From Streptomyces sp. Root1304 (lineage in GTDB: Bacteria > Actinomycetota > Actinomycetes > Streptomycetales > Streptomycetaceae), in assembly GCF_001426405.1 (NCBI RefSeq), contig NZ_LMEP01000002.1, positions 125,161 through 189,160 on the forward strand: a DNA stretch of 64,000 bases. Reading direction: 5' to 3'. The position numbers and the translations under genes were made by a program. How positions within the stretch are numbered: position 1 is the first letter of the stretch; every line of letters starts with the position of its first letter. Of the stretch, positions 20,590-28,829 are shown in pieces. The notes beneath the pieces were generated by a model that was not told the origin of the DNA, ran no database searches, and worked only from the letters and a program-made list of their open reading frames with translations.

Positions 20590-22230
20590 ATGCGCAGTGG
20601 AGCCAAGACCGCGATAGTGGCGACGGTGTTCGTCGTCGTGGCGGGCGGGGTCGGGTACGGGGGACTGAACCTCTGGAACGGGATCACCGGCGGTGATGCG
20701 TCCGTGGGGACGAGATCCGACGACGCGCCGAGAACGGGGCCCGTCACGAACGACGAGGTCACGTCCACCTCGAAGGACTTCCTCGCCGCCTGGGCCGCCG
20801 GGGAATCGGACAAGGCGGCCCAGCTGACGAACGACCCGGTCACGGCGGGCCCCGCCGTCCTCGGTTTCCGCGAGGGCGCCAAGGTGTCGAAGGCGGTCAT
20901 CACGCCGGGGACGCCGGTCGGCGCGACGGTGCCGTTCACGGTCGAGGCGACCGTCACGTACGAGGGCGTGTCGAAGGACTGGTCGTACGCCTCCGAACTG
21001 ACCGTGGTGCGCGGGCAGACCACCGGCCGGCCGCTGGTGAAGTGGCTGCCGACCGTGCTCCACCCCAAGCTGACCGCGAACGGCACCCTGCGCACGGGCG
21101 TCTCGAAGACCGCGGCCGTCAAGGCGGTCGACCACAACGGCGTCGAGCTGACGGCTGAGAAGTACCCCTCGCTCGGACCGGTCCTGGACGAGCTGCGCAA
21201 GCGGTACGGCGCGAAGGTGGACGGCACCAGCGGGGTCGAGACCTGGATCGACTCGGGCAGCGAGTCCGTCGCCGACACCACCCTCCTCGTCCTGAAGAAG
21301 GGCAAGGCGGGCACGCTCAAGACCACCATCGACGCGGACGTGCAGGCGGCGGCCGAGAAGGCCGTGAAGTCCTACGGGAAGGCTGCGGTGGCGGCGATAG
21401 AGCCGTCGACGGGGGCGATACGGGCGGTCGCCAACAGCCCTGCCGGCGGCTTCAACACGGCCTTCCTGGGGCAGCAGGCGCCCGGCTCGACGATGAAGAT
21501 CGTCACGGCGACGATGATGATGCAGCACGGGCTGGCGACGCCCGGCAGCCGGGTCGAGTGTCCTTCCGAAGTGGTGTCGCGGAGCGCGACCTTCCACAAT
21601 CTGAAGGATTTCAAGATCGACAACGGCACCCTCACCGACGCCTTCCGCCGCTCCTGCAACACCGCCTTCATCAAGGCGATCGGCAAGCTCAGCGACAAGG
21701 GCGTCGCGGACACCGCCCTCGGCGAGACCGCCCGCGACTCCTTCGGCATCGGCCAGGAGTGGAACATCGGCGTCCCGGCGGTGGACGGCTCCGTGCCCGA
21801 GTCCGCGGGCTCCGAGACGCCCGCCTCGTACATCGGCCAGGGCAAGATCACGATGAGCGCCCTGAACGTCGCCTCGCTCTCCGCGACGGCGAAGAACGGC
21901 GGCTTCCTCCAGCCGTATCTGGTGGCGCGGGAACTCGACGACCGGCAGTTCGCCACCGCCGACCCGCTCTCCGACGACATCGCCAAGGGGCTGCGCGCGA
22001 TGATGAAGGCGACGACGACGGGCGAGGGCACCGCGACGAAGGCGATGTCGGGCGTTCCCTCCCCCAAGGGCGCGAAGACCGGCTCTGCGGAGGTCGACGG
22101 CCAGTCCACCTCGAACAGCTGGTTCACCGCCTACTCGGGCGATCTGGCGGCGGCTGCGGTCGTGCAGTCGGGCGGCCACGGCGGGGACGCGGCGGGGCCG
22201 GTGGTGGCGCAGGTGCTGAAGGCGGGCTGA
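20590..22230 (+). CDS. Class B-like penicillin-binding transpeptidase with NTF2-like N-domain
   Basis: 546 residues. A membrane anchor (KTAIVATVFVVVAGGVGYGG) precedes a MecA_N/NTF2-like domain (about 50-165) and a dimerisation region. The transpeptidase domain contains the acyl-serine motif S300-T-M-K303, S355-C-N357 and K496-T-G. It probably crosslinks peptidoglycan. The N-domain type is that of PBP2a-like and penicillin-interacting proteins, so reduced beta-lactam affinity is possible but not shown. The start follows GGGGAGGGGAGG. The upstream 159 bases contain TTGACT at 20552 but no clear -10. Confidence 0.92.
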   Translation: MRSGAKTAIVATVFVVVAGGVGYGGLNLWNGITGGDASVGTRSDDAPRTGPVTNDEVTSTSKDFLAAWAAGESDKAAQLTNDPVTAGPAVLGFREGAKVSKAVITPGTPVGATVPFTVEATVTYEGVSKDWSYASELTVVRGQTTGRPLVKWLPTVLHPKLTANGTLRTGVSKTAAVKAVDHNGVELTAEKYPSLGPVLDELRKRYGAKVDGTSGVETWIDSGSESVADTTLLVLKKGKAGTLKTTIDADVQAAAEKAVKSYGKAAVAAIEPSTGAIRAVANSPAGGFNTAFLGQQAPGSTMKIVTATMMMQHGLATPGSRVECPSEVVSRSATFHNLKDFKIDNGTLTDAFRRSCNTAFIKAIGKLSDKGVADTALGETARDSFGIGQEWNIGVPAVDGSVPESAGSETPASYIGQGKITMSALNVASLSATAKNGGFLQPYLVARELDDRQFATADPLSDDIAKGLRAMMKATTTGEGTATKAMSGVPSPKGAKTGSAEVDGQSTSNSWFTAYSGDLAAAAVVQSGGHGGDAAGPVVAQVLKAG

Positions 22231-22308
22231 GACGGGGCGGGCGGCGGGCGCGTCCATGCACCGGAACCCGGTCGCGTGCCCCGTACACCGGCCGCTAGCG
22301 TGCGGCGC

Positions 22309-22824
22309 ATGACCGCTGAGAACGCCACCACGGCATCCGCGTCCGCCGCCTCCCACGCCCACCCCCAGTTCGCCGCAGCGCTCGAAGAGCTGGGGCTCGA
22401 CGTCGAGGTCCGGCGCTTCCCGGACGAGACGCGGACCGCGCAGCAGGCCGCCGAGGCCATCGGCTGCGAGGTCTCCGAGATCGTGAAGTCGCTGATCTTC
22501 GCGGCGGACGGGGTTCCGGTGCTGGTCCTGATGGACGGCGCGTCGCGGGTGGACGTCGAGCGGGTGCGGGTGGAGCTGGGCGCGGGGAAGGTGACGCGGG
22601 CGGACGCGAAGGTGGTGCGGGAGACCACGGGGTACGCGATCGGGGGCGTCCCGCCGTTCGGGCACCGCACGCGGACACGGGTGCTCGCGGACCGGGGCCT
22701 GCTCGACCACGCGCTGGTGTGGGCGGCGGCGGGCACTCCGCACACGGTGTTCGCGCTGGACCCGAAGACGCTGGTCGCGCAGGCGGGCGCCACGCTGGTG
22801 GACGTACGCGAGCCGTCGGAGTGA
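22309..22824 (+). CDS. YbaK/EbsC family aminoacyl-tRNA deacylase
   Basis: INS-superfamily trans-editing domain of 171 residues. It has VEVRRFPDETRTAQQAAEAI, the conserved Lys in SEIVKSLIF and the glycine motif TTGYAIGGVPPFGH. Members hydrolyse mischarged Cys-, Ala- or Ser-tRNAs. TAGCGT ends seven bases before the ATG, suggesting a leaderless mRNA. The stop overlaps the next gene (GTGA). Confidence 0.88.
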   Translation: MTAENATTASASAASHAHPQFAAALEELGLDVEVRRFPDETRTAQQAAEAIGCEVSEIVKSLIFAADGVPVLVLMDGASRVDVERVRVELGAGKVTRADAKVVRETTGYAIGGVPPFGHRTRTRVLADRGLLDHALVWAAAGTPHTVFALDPKTLVAQAGATLVDVREPSE

Positions 22825-23672
22825 CTCCGCTCGTCACGTTCGCGGTGCTGGTCGCCGCCGTCACGCACGCGGGCTGGAACGCCCTCGCGCACCACATCAA
22901 GGACCAGTTGCTGTCGTTCACGCTGATCTCGGGCGGCGGGGCGCTGCTGGGCCTGGCGGCGGCGGTGTTCGTACCGTTGCCGGCGGCGGGCGCGTGGCCG
23001 TACCTGGTGACGTCGGCGCTGCTGCACGTGGGCTACATGGTGCTGCTGATGCGCTCGTTCACGCTCGGCGACTTCGGGCAGATGTACCCGATCGCGCGCG
23101 GGACGGCGCCGCTGGCCGTGACGGTCCTGGCGGCGGTCCTCCTCCACGAGGTGCCGGGCGGCGGGCAGTTGCTGGGCGTGGCGGTGGCGTGCGCGGGCCT
23201 GACGGGCCTTGCGCTGTGGGGCATCCGGGGGAAGGGTGCGAAGCCGCACTGGCCGGCGCTGGCGGCGGCGGGGGCCACGGGGCTCTCGATCGCCCTGTAC
23301 ACGGTCGTCGACGGCGTGGGCGTCCGCGCCTCGGGCACGTCCCTCGGCTACATCGCGTGGCTGATGGTCCTGGAGGGCCTGGCGATCCCGGCGTACGCCC
23401 TGTGGACCCGCCGCGCGGCCCTCCTCCCCCAACTCCGCCCGTACGCGGCCCGGGGCCTGCTGGGCGCGGCGCTCTCGGTGACGGCGTACGCCCTGGTCCT
23501 CTGGGCCCAGACGAAGGCCCCCCTGGCCCCGGTCGCGGCCCTCCGCGAGTCGTCGATCATCGTGGGCGCGGCGATCGGAGCCGTCTTCTTCAAGGAACGC
23601 TTCGGCACCCCGAGAATCGCGGCGGCGGGCCTGATGGTGGCGGGCATCGGACTGATGCTGCACGCGGGGTGA
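22821..23672 (+). CDS. DMT superfamily (EamA-like) permease
   Basis: 283 residues, about ten hydrophobic helices in two repeats, from VTPLVTFAVLVAAVTHAGWN to AGLMVAGIGLMLHAG. Typical EamA features are GQMYPIARGTAPL and LRESSIIVGAAIGAVFFKE. Substrates of this group are often amino acids or metabolites and cannot be predicted. The GTG start overlaps the YbaK stop, so the two are translationally coupled. Confidence 0.86.
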   Translation: MTPLVTFAVLVAAVTHAGWNALAHHIKDQLLSFTLISGGGALLGLAAAVFVPLPAAGAWPYLVTSALLHVGYMVLLMRSFTLGDFGQMYPIARGTAPLAVTVLAAVLLHEVPGGGQLLGVAVACAGLTGLALWGIRGKGAKPHWPALAAAGATGLSIALYTVVDGVGVRASGTSLGYIAWLMVLEGLAIPAYALWTRRAALLPQLRPYAARGLLGAALSVTAYALVLWAQTKAPLAPVAALRESSIIVGAAIGAVFFKERFGTPRIAAAGLMVAGIGLMLHAG

Positions 23673-23711
23673 GGGACCGCATGACCCCGCGGTGGAGACC
23701 CGTTCCCCGGC

Positions 23712-24137
23712 TCACCACGGCTCGCCGCTCAGGGTCAGTTCGGCCCAGACCAGCTTGCCGGGCCCGGGGCGGTCGCCGACGCCCCAGTTCGCGGCGAGGG
23801 TGTCCACCAGCGGCAGACCCCACCCTCCCTCGCCCCCACCGGCCGGCAGGGCCATCAGCGGGCGGCGCTCCGAGGCGTCATGGACCTCGATGCGAAGCCG
23901 CTCGTCCGTCAGCCGGGTGAAGCGGGTCTCGATCTCCCGCCCGGGTACGCGACCGTGACGTACGGCGTTCGTCAGCAGCTCCGAGAGCACGAGGGAGGCG
24001 GCGTCCTCGACGGCGTCCCAGTCCCACCGCCGCAGCGTCCGCCGCAGCTCACGCCGCGCCAGGGGCACGCTCCTGGCGGCCTGCCGCCAGCGCAGGACGA
24101 CGGTGTCCCCGACGGGGCAGCCGATAGGGTCGTTCAC
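23712..24137 (-). CDS. HATPase_c anti-sigma/regulatory ATP-binding protein
   Basis: A single GHKL ATP-binding domain of 141 residues. The N box is SLVLSELLTNAVRHG, the G1 box EVHDASERRP, and the G2 box GGWGLPLVDTLAANWGV. Small proteins of this RsbW/SpoIIAB-like type are abundant in Streptomyces; partners are usually sigma factors or anti-anti-sigma proteins, none of which is adjacent. GTG start with AAGGAG eight bases upstream. It is divergent from the GntR gene and shares its operator-bearing intergenic region. Confidence 0.88.
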   Translation of the reverse strand: MNDPIGCPVGDTVVLRWRQAARSVPLARRELRRTLRRWDWDAVEDAASLVLSELLTNAVRHGRVPGREIETRFTRLTDERLRIEVHDASERRPLMALPAGGGEGGWGLPLVDTLAANWGVGDRPGPGKLVWAELTLSGEPW

Positions 24138-24223
24138 GTTGACGCTCCTTCGAAGCGTTGGCCATGCCCCTGGACCGGTCGCTCGGTCGCGGGGGTCCGT
24201 TCATTCACAACTCACCCTCCCGC

Positions 24224-24295
24224 TGTCCTGGGACTGCGGGATCGATGAGCAACAGTGGCGCACAGTCCCAGGACTGTCAACAGTCCTGGGACTGT
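24224..24295. promoter_or_regulatory. Operator array: two perfect 16-bp palindromes plus a half-matching third site
   Basis: ACAGTCC-CA-GGACTGT at 24262-24277 and ACAGTCC-TG-GGACTGT at 24280-24295 are perfect 7-2-7 palindromes only 2 bp apart. A weaker copy with the core GTCCTGGGAC is centred near 24229. They lie between the divergent HATPase and GntR genes, ending 29 bases before the GntR start, so autoregulation by GntR is the simplest reading. Confidence 0.8.
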
Positions 24296-24324
24296 GTTTG
24301 ACTGAAGTGTCGAAAGGAGCGGGC

Positions 24325-25113
24325 GTGGCACCCAAGTGGCGGGAACTCGCGGACAAGCTGGCTGAGCGCATCAGGACCGGCGAGTACGCGGCCGGGCAGC
24401 AGCTGCCGCACATCCGGGACCTCGTCGAGGCCGGCGAGGGATCGAAGTCCACCGTCCACGCGGCCTACAAGGCACTGGAGGCCGAAGGCCTCGTGACCTC
24501 CTCCCGAGGGCACGGCACCGTCGTACGGCGGCAGCCGCCGCTGAAGCGGCTCGGCATCACCCGTTACGACAAGGCGAAGTGGCGCGACGGCGACGAGGTC
24601 GCGTTCATCGCTGACCGCGTCGCCTCCGGGCGCACCCACCAGCGCGGGGAGCAGACGCAGACGGTGAGTCGCATGGCAGCTCCCGCGATCGTCGCTTCCG
24701 CGTTCGACTTGGCCGAGGACGCCCCCGTCTACGCGAGGGTGCGACTGATCAAGGAAGGCAGCCGGCCGACACACACCCTGACCAGCTACTACCGACCCGA
24801 GCACGTGGAGGGAACGCGGCTGGTCGACCCGACGCCGGGGCCCGCCGGGCGTGGTGGCGGCTTTCGCGTGCTCTACGACGCGGGGTACGAGATCGACCAC
24901 ATGCGCGAGGAACTGCGTGCCCGGGTGGCCACGCCGGAGGAGACCGCACTGCTCCAACTCGGTGCGGGAGAGTGGGTGGTGGAGTTGCACCGGACCGTGT
25001 ACACCGCCGACGGCACCGTCGTGGAGTTCGCCGTCGGCGTCCACGCGGCCACGCGGTTCGCCTGGAGCTACGACTTCGCCGTGCCCGACAGCGCACAGGA
25101 GGACCCCCGGTGA
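24325..25113 (+). CDS. GntR family transcriptional regulator (HutC/UTRA type)
   Basis: 262 residues. The N-terminal winged helix (KWRELADKLAERIRTGEYAA, then LPHIRDLVEAGEGSKSTVHAAYKALEAEGLV) is followed by a UTRA-like ligand domain (VYARVRLIKEGSRPTHTLTS, GYEIDHMREELRARVATPEE). The GTG at 24325 is chosen because AAGGAG lies six bases upstream; an in-frame GTG at 24307 has no such site. Its probable operators are the three palindromic sites just upstream. The stop overlaps the start of the DUF218 gene. Confidence 0.9.
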   Translation: MAPKWRELADKLAERIRTGEYAAGQQLPHIRDLVEAGEGSKSTVHAAYKALEAEGLVTSSRGHGTVVRRQPPLKRLGITRYDKAKWRDGDEVAFIADRVASGRTHQRGEQTQTVSRMAAPAIVASAFDLAEDAPVYARVRLIKEGSRPTHTLTSYYRPEHVEGTRLVDPTPGPAGRGGGFRVLYDAGYEIDHMREELRARVATPEETALLQLGAGEWVVELHRTVYTADGTVVEFAVGVHAATRFAWSYDFAVPDSAQEDPR

Positions 25114-25760
25114 TCTCCGCCCATGTCTGGTCCGACGCGCGGCTGCTCTGGGAGTTCCAGCGGATGGGGCACGTGCCCCGGGCCTGCTCCGTGGGGGTCG
25201 GACTCGGGAGTCATGATCTCGGGGTGGCCGACGTGGCCATCGGGCTGTACCGGCGGGGGCTGGTGCCCCTGCTCGTCTTCACCGGGGCCACCAGTCGTAC
25301 GACGCGGGAGCGGATGCCCCGGGGCGAGGCCGAGCACTACCGGGAGCGGGCACTGGAGTCGGGGGTCCCGGAGGACGCCGTGCTCGTCGAGCCCCGGGCC
25401 CGGAACACCGGCGAGAACATCCGCTTCTCGCGGGAGCTGCTCGCGGAGCGGGGCGTCGACGTGTCCTCCGTACTGCTCGTCAGCAAGCCGTACGAGGAGC
25501 GCCGGGCGTACGCGACCGCCCGCAAGCTCTGGCCAGGGGTGGAGATCGTCAGCGCGTCCTCCCCGATGACCCTGCCGGAGTACGTGGACTCCATCGGGGA
25601 CGACCGGCTCGTGCTCGACATGCTCGTCGGGGCCGTCCAGCGGCTGATCATCTACCCGAAGCAAGGGTTCATGATCGAGCAGCCGATCCCCGCACCCGTC
25701 ACCACCGCCTACGAACGGCTGCGCGACCGGGGGTTCACCGGTCGGATCGTCGGAAACTAG
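25110..25760 (+). CDS. DUF218/YdcF-like protein
   Basis: 216 residues with a Rossmann-like DUF218 fold: PLLVFTGATSRTTRERMPRGEAEHY, VLVEPRARNTGENIRFSREL and LLVSKPYEERRAYAT. The family includes ElyC/SanA envelope proteins and E. coli YdcF, which binds SAM. This one has no membrane segment and is probably cytosolic. GTGA overlap with GntR and the AGGAGGA site inside the end of GntR indicate coupling. Substrate unknown. Confidence 0.85.
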   Translation: MISAHVWSDARLLWEFQRMGHVPRACSVGVGLGSHDLGVADVAIGLYRRGLVPLLVFTGATSRTTRERMPRGEAEHYRERALESGVPEDAVLVEPRARNTGENIRFSRELLAERGVDVSSVLLVSKPYEERRAYATARKLWPGVEIVSASSPMTLPEYVDSIGDDRLVLDMLVGAVQRLIIYPKQGFMIEQPIPAPVTTAYERLRDRGFTGRIVGN

Positions 25761-25775
25761 GCCGGCCCCAAGGAC

Positions 25776-26609
25776 CTACTCCCCCGGCTCCCCCAGTACC
25801 TCCGCGAAGTGGGTGTTCACCGCCAGGAGGCCGCCGTCCACCCTGAGGGTGGTACCGGTGATCCAGGACGCGTCCTTCGAGGCCAGGAAGGCGACCGCCG
25901 CCGCCACGTCCTCCGGGGTGCCCACCCGGGACAGGGGGTACACGCGGTTCGCCAGGGCCGCCAGTCGGGGTTCCTTGCCCTGCCAGGCCGTCGTCGCGAT
26001 CGTGCCCGGGTTGATCTGGTTGACGCGGACCCCGCGCTTCGCCGCGTCGCCCGCCAGCGTGCGGGTCAGGGACGCCAGGGCCGCCTTCTGCGCGCTGTAC
26101 GCGTGACCGCCGAAGTCCGCCTCCGCGTTGACCGAGCCGATCATCACGATCGCCCCCCGCCCGCCCGCCGCCAGGTGCGGCAGCGCCGCGCGCGAGCAGC
26201 GGACCGCGCCCATGAACGTGACGTCGTGCTGGACCCTCCAGACCTCGTCCGGCTCGTCCTCGAAGCGGTCCCGGTCCGGCGCGACCGGGCCGAGCGCGTT
26301 GTTGACGAGGACGTCCAGGCGGCCGAAGACGCGGAGCGCGTACGCCACCGCCGCCTCGACCGACTCCCGGTCCGCCACGTCGCAGCGCAGGGACTCCGCG
26401 CCGTCGATCCCCGCCGCCGTCCGGGCCGCCTCCTCCTCGTCGATGTCCGTGACGAGGACCCGCGCCCCCTCCGACGCCAGGCGCCGCGCCGTGGCCGCGC
26501 CGATCCCCCGGGCCGCGCCCGTGATCAGTACCGCGTACCCGCCGAAGCGTCGCCCCGGGTCCGTGCGGTCCGTGTCCTGCCCGTCGCCCATGCCGTCCAC
26601 GCTCTCCAT
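25776..26609 (-). CDS. SDR family oxidoreductase
   Basis: A classical short-chain dehydrogenase of about 277 residues with a charged N-terminal extension. It has the cofactor motif TGAARGIGAATARRLA, the acidic TDIDEEEA (NAD preference), VLVNNALGPV in place of NNAG, SVNAEADFGGHAYSAQK (Ser, Tyr and Lys) and the INPGTIATTAW segment. The start at 26609 is uncertain; an ATG at 26591 is also possible. It converges on the DUF218 gene with 15 bases between and diverges from the dioxygenase gene. Confidence 0.85.
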   Translation of the reverse strand: MESVDGMGDGQDTDRTDPGRRFGGYAVLITGAARGIGAATARRLASEGARVLVTDIDEEEAARTAAGIDGAESLRCDVADRESVEAAVAYALRVFGRLDVLVNNALGPVAPDRDRFEDEPDEVWRVQHDVTFMGAVRCSRAALPHLAAGGRGAIVMIGSVNAEADFGGHAYSAQKAALASLTRTLAGDAAKRGVRVNQINPGTIATTAWQGKEPRLAALANRVYPLSRVGTPEDVAAAVAFLASKDASWITGTTLRVDGGLLAVNTHFAEVLGEPGE

Positions 26610-26703
26610 GGCCCCGATCCCAGCATCCCGGGCCCGTTCCGCGCCACCCCTCCTCGTACGGAAATACACGCACCCACCGCAATTCGGCCACAGCCGAAAG
26701 TCT

Positions 26704-26733
26704 TTGACACACCCCTGGCGCGAATACCACGAT
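26704..26733 (+). promoter_or_regulatory. Promoter of the dioxygenase-exporter module
   Basis: A consensus TTGACA -35 at 26704-26709, an 18-bp spacer and CACGAT at 26728-26733 place transcription start near 26740, about 32 bases before the dioxygenase ATG. The surrounding 160 bases are clearly more AT-rich than flanking genes. Confidence 0.6.
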
Positions 26734-26771
26734 CTACTCCGCCGACGATCACTTGTTCATCAGGGGGAATC

Positions 26772-27530
26772 ATGTCTTCGCCGTCCTCACAGTCCTCGCT
26801 CTATCTCTCCGGCGTGGAGGAAATGGCCGAGGCCCTTTCCTCCCGGAGTTACGACCTGATATCCGGCGACAAGGTGAAGCAGCTTCTCCTGCACCGTTCC
26901 GAGAACGCCCTCGACGACCTCGAACCCTTCCGCGACAGCTGGTCCCGGATGCCGCTCGACAGCTACATGGCGGACGGCGGCCGCTACCGTCGCCGCCGCC
27001 ACGCCACGCTCAGCGCGCCCCGGGCGGGCGCCGGTTACCGGGTCGAGCCGCACCAGCCGCACTACCAGGGCCTCGACTACAACAACCTCAACGGCGGTGT
27101 GGCCCGGCACTACGAGCCGTTCGAGGACGAGATCCTGCGCGGCCGCACCATGGACAGCCTGCTGACCCTCGGCTGCGACGTCTTCGGGCGGCTCGCCCCG
27201 TACTCCGGCTGGCACGTCGAGGCCCACCAGTTCCGCATCGAGGTCGACGGCGAGGAGGTCGGTCTGCCCACGCCGGAGGGGGTGCACCGGGACGGCGTCA
27301 CCTTCGTCCTGATGGCGATGATCGGCCGCGCGAACGCCACCGGCGGCGAGAGCACCGTCTTCGACCTGGACAAGCAGCCGGTCGAGAAGTTCGCCCTGAC
27401 CGACCTCCTGGACGTGGCCCTCGTCAACGACGAGCGGGTCTACCACGGCGTCACGCCCATCGAGCAGATCGATCCCGCCGCCCCGGCCTCGCGCGACGTC
27501 CTGGTCATCACCTACCGTCACAAGCCCTGA
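26772..27530 (+). CDS. 2-oxoglutarate/Fe(II)-dependent dioxygenase of the free-amino-acid hydroxylase type
   Basis: 252 residues, matching the 2OG-Fe dioxygenase family (PF10014 type) that includes Bacillus L-isoleucine 4-hydroxylase. The iron ligands are H172-x-D174 in EGVHRDGVTFVLM and H225 in RVYHGVTPIE. A 2-oxoglutarate-binding Arg is likely in SRDVLVITYRHKP. NATGGESTVFD is a family motif. AGGGGG precedes the ATG. It is followed by a LysE-type exporter, as the Bacillus ido gene is followed by an exporter. The substrate (probably an aliphatic amino acid) is an inference. Confidence 0.82.
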   Translation: MSSPSSQSSLYLSGVEEMAEALSSRSYDLISGDKVKQLLLHRSENALDDLEPFRDSWSRMPLDSYMADGGRYRRRRHATLSAPRAGAGYRVEPHQPHYQGLDYNNLNGGVARHYEPFEDEILRGRTMDSLLTLGCDVFGRLAPYSGWHVEAHQFRIEVDGEEVGLPTPEGVHRDGVTFVLMAMIGRANATGGESTVFDLDKQPVEKFALTDLLDVALVNDERVYHGVTPIEQIDPAAPASRDVLVITYRHKP

Positions 27531-27538
27531 TGTCAGAC

Positions 27539-27584
27539 GCGGGCGGGGGGCCGGCGTCCACGAAGGCGCCCGCCCCCCGCCCGC
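27539..27584 (+). terminator. Strong hairpin between dioxygenase and exporter genes
   Basis: A 13-bp perfect G+C stem (GCGGGCGGGGGGC with GCCCCCCGCCCGC) encloses a 20-base loop that can pair further (GGCG/CGCC). It begins eight bases after the dioxygenase stop and ends 36 bases before the exporter. It could be a partial terminator or a 3'-end stabiliser giving different levels of the two products. Confidence 0.55.
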
Positions 27585-27620
27585 GCACCCCTTCGAGCAG
27601 GAAGACGGGAAGACCGGAAA

Positions 27621-28238
27621 ATGGGTCAGCTCATCGCCGTGGCGGTCATCACCGTCCTGGCCGTCATCAGCCCCGGCGCGGATTTCGCGATGACGGTCCG
27701 GAACAGTTATCTGTACGGACGGACGGCCGGAGTTCTCGCGGCCGTCGGAATTTCCCTGGGCGTTCTCGTCCACGTCACCTACACCATGCTGGGCGTGGGA
27801 CTTCTGGTCTCCCGTACTCCGCTGCTTTTCACGGCGATGAAACTGATCGGCGCCGCGTATCTCGTCTACATCGGATACAAGACGTTCGTCACCAAGGCGC
27901 AGGTGGACATCGACCTGTCGGACGACGCCGGCCTGTCGAAGGCGGGGGCGCTGCGGACCGGATTCCTCACGAACGCGCTGAACCCGAAGACCATGCTGTT
28001 CGTGCTGAGCACGTACACGCAGGTCGTCAGCGCCGACACCCCCGTCTTCCAGCAGGTCGGCTACGGCCTGTTCATGTCGGTCGCCCACCTCGTCTGGTTC
28101 TCGCTGGCCGCGCTCCTCTTCTCCAACCAGAGCCTGCGCGCCCGGCTGTTGCAGCGGCAGACCGTGCTCAACAAGGTCATCGGGACCGTCCTCGTCGGGC
28201 TGGGGATGGTGCTCGCGCTGACGCCGTCCATGGCGTGA
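27621..28238 (+). CDS. LysE/RhtB family amino acid exporter
   Basis: 205 residues and about six helices. The N-terminal signature AVISPGADFAMTVRNSYLYG is characteristic of LysE/RhtB. GAAYLVYIGYKTF and FLTNALNPKTMLFVLS follow. These carriers export amino acids or homoserine lactones. Position 90 bp after a free-amino-acid hydroxylase suggests export of the hydroxylated product or of the substrate. It converges on the next gene with a 16-bp gap. Confidence 0.9.
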   Translation: MGQLIAVAVITVLAVISPGADFAMTVRNSYLYGRTAGVLAAVGISLGVLVHVTYTMLGVGLLVSRTPLLFTAMKLIGAAYLVYIGYKTFVTKAQVDIDLSDDAGLSKAGALRTGFLTNALNPKTMLFVLSTYTQVVSADTPVFQQVGYGLFMSVAHLVWFSLAALLFSNQSLRARLLQRQTVLNKVIGTVLVGLGMVLALTPSMA

Positions 28239-28254
28239 GCGCGGCCCGGAGGGG

Positions 28255-28788
28255 TCAGACGGCCGAGACGCGCTCCACGCGCGGCTCGGCGATCGACCGG
28301 TAGTCCGCCGCCGACAGGGCGAGCGAGCGGTCGAGCCGGGCCGCGTTGAAGTAGAACTCCTCGTGCGTCAGCAGGTCGGGGTCCACGAGCAGTTCGAGGC
28401 GCTCGTCGAAGGCGAACGGCAGGATCGTGCCGCTCGGGGAGCCCGCGAGCTCCTCGGCGATCTCCGGGGAGGCGAAGGAGACGTACGTGCCTCCGTACAG
28501 CGCCTTCACCGCGTTGAGGTCGATGCGCCGGTCACCGGGGACGACGACCAGCGCGAAGCGCTTCTCCTTCTTGCCGATCTTCACCATGGCGATGATGCAC
28601 TTGGCCGCTTCGGCGAGGGTGTGGCCCCGCAGCGCGCTGACCGCCTCGGTGCCGCCCTCCGGCGCGTGCTCGATCACCCGGTAGGCGGCCCCGCGCTCGT
28701 CGAGCAGGGCGAGCAGCTTCTCGTACGCGGCGTGGGTCGCCCCGGCGTCCGTGCCGGCCCCGACAGCCTTCTCGGCGTCCGTGGTCAT
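28255..28788 (-). CDS. YbaK/ProX-type trans-editing aminoacyl-tRNA deacylase
   Basis: 177 residues of the INS superfamily: YRVIEHAPEGGTEAVSALRG, the catalytic-type Lys in EAAKCIIAMV, RFALVVVPGDRRIDLNAVK and GSPSGTILPFAFDERLELLVDP. It is the second YbaK-like protein in the window and quite different from the first. The ATG at 28788 has an ideal AAGGAGG upstream. It faces the exporter tail-to-tail. Editing of a tRNA charged with a non-standard amino acid is conceivable (see findings). Confidence 0.86.
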   Translation of the reverse strand: MTTDAEKAVGAGTDAGATHAAYEKLLALLDERGAAYRVIEHAPEGGTEAVSALRGHTLAEAAKCIIAMVKIGKKEKRFALVVVPGDRRIDLNAVKALYGGTYVSFASPEIAEELAGSPSGTILPFAFDERLELLVDPDLLTHEEFYFNAARLDRSLALSAADYRSIAEPRVERVSAV

Positions 28789-28829
28789 GCGGTTCCTCCT
28801 TGTTGCGGCGTGTTTCAACTACTTGTGGC

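Noticed and set aside
24138-24324. Integration site of a pSAM2-like element next to the GntR gene
   Set aside because: The repeated palindromes fit operators. There is no tRNA, integrase, excisionase or direct-repeat pair in the surroundings.
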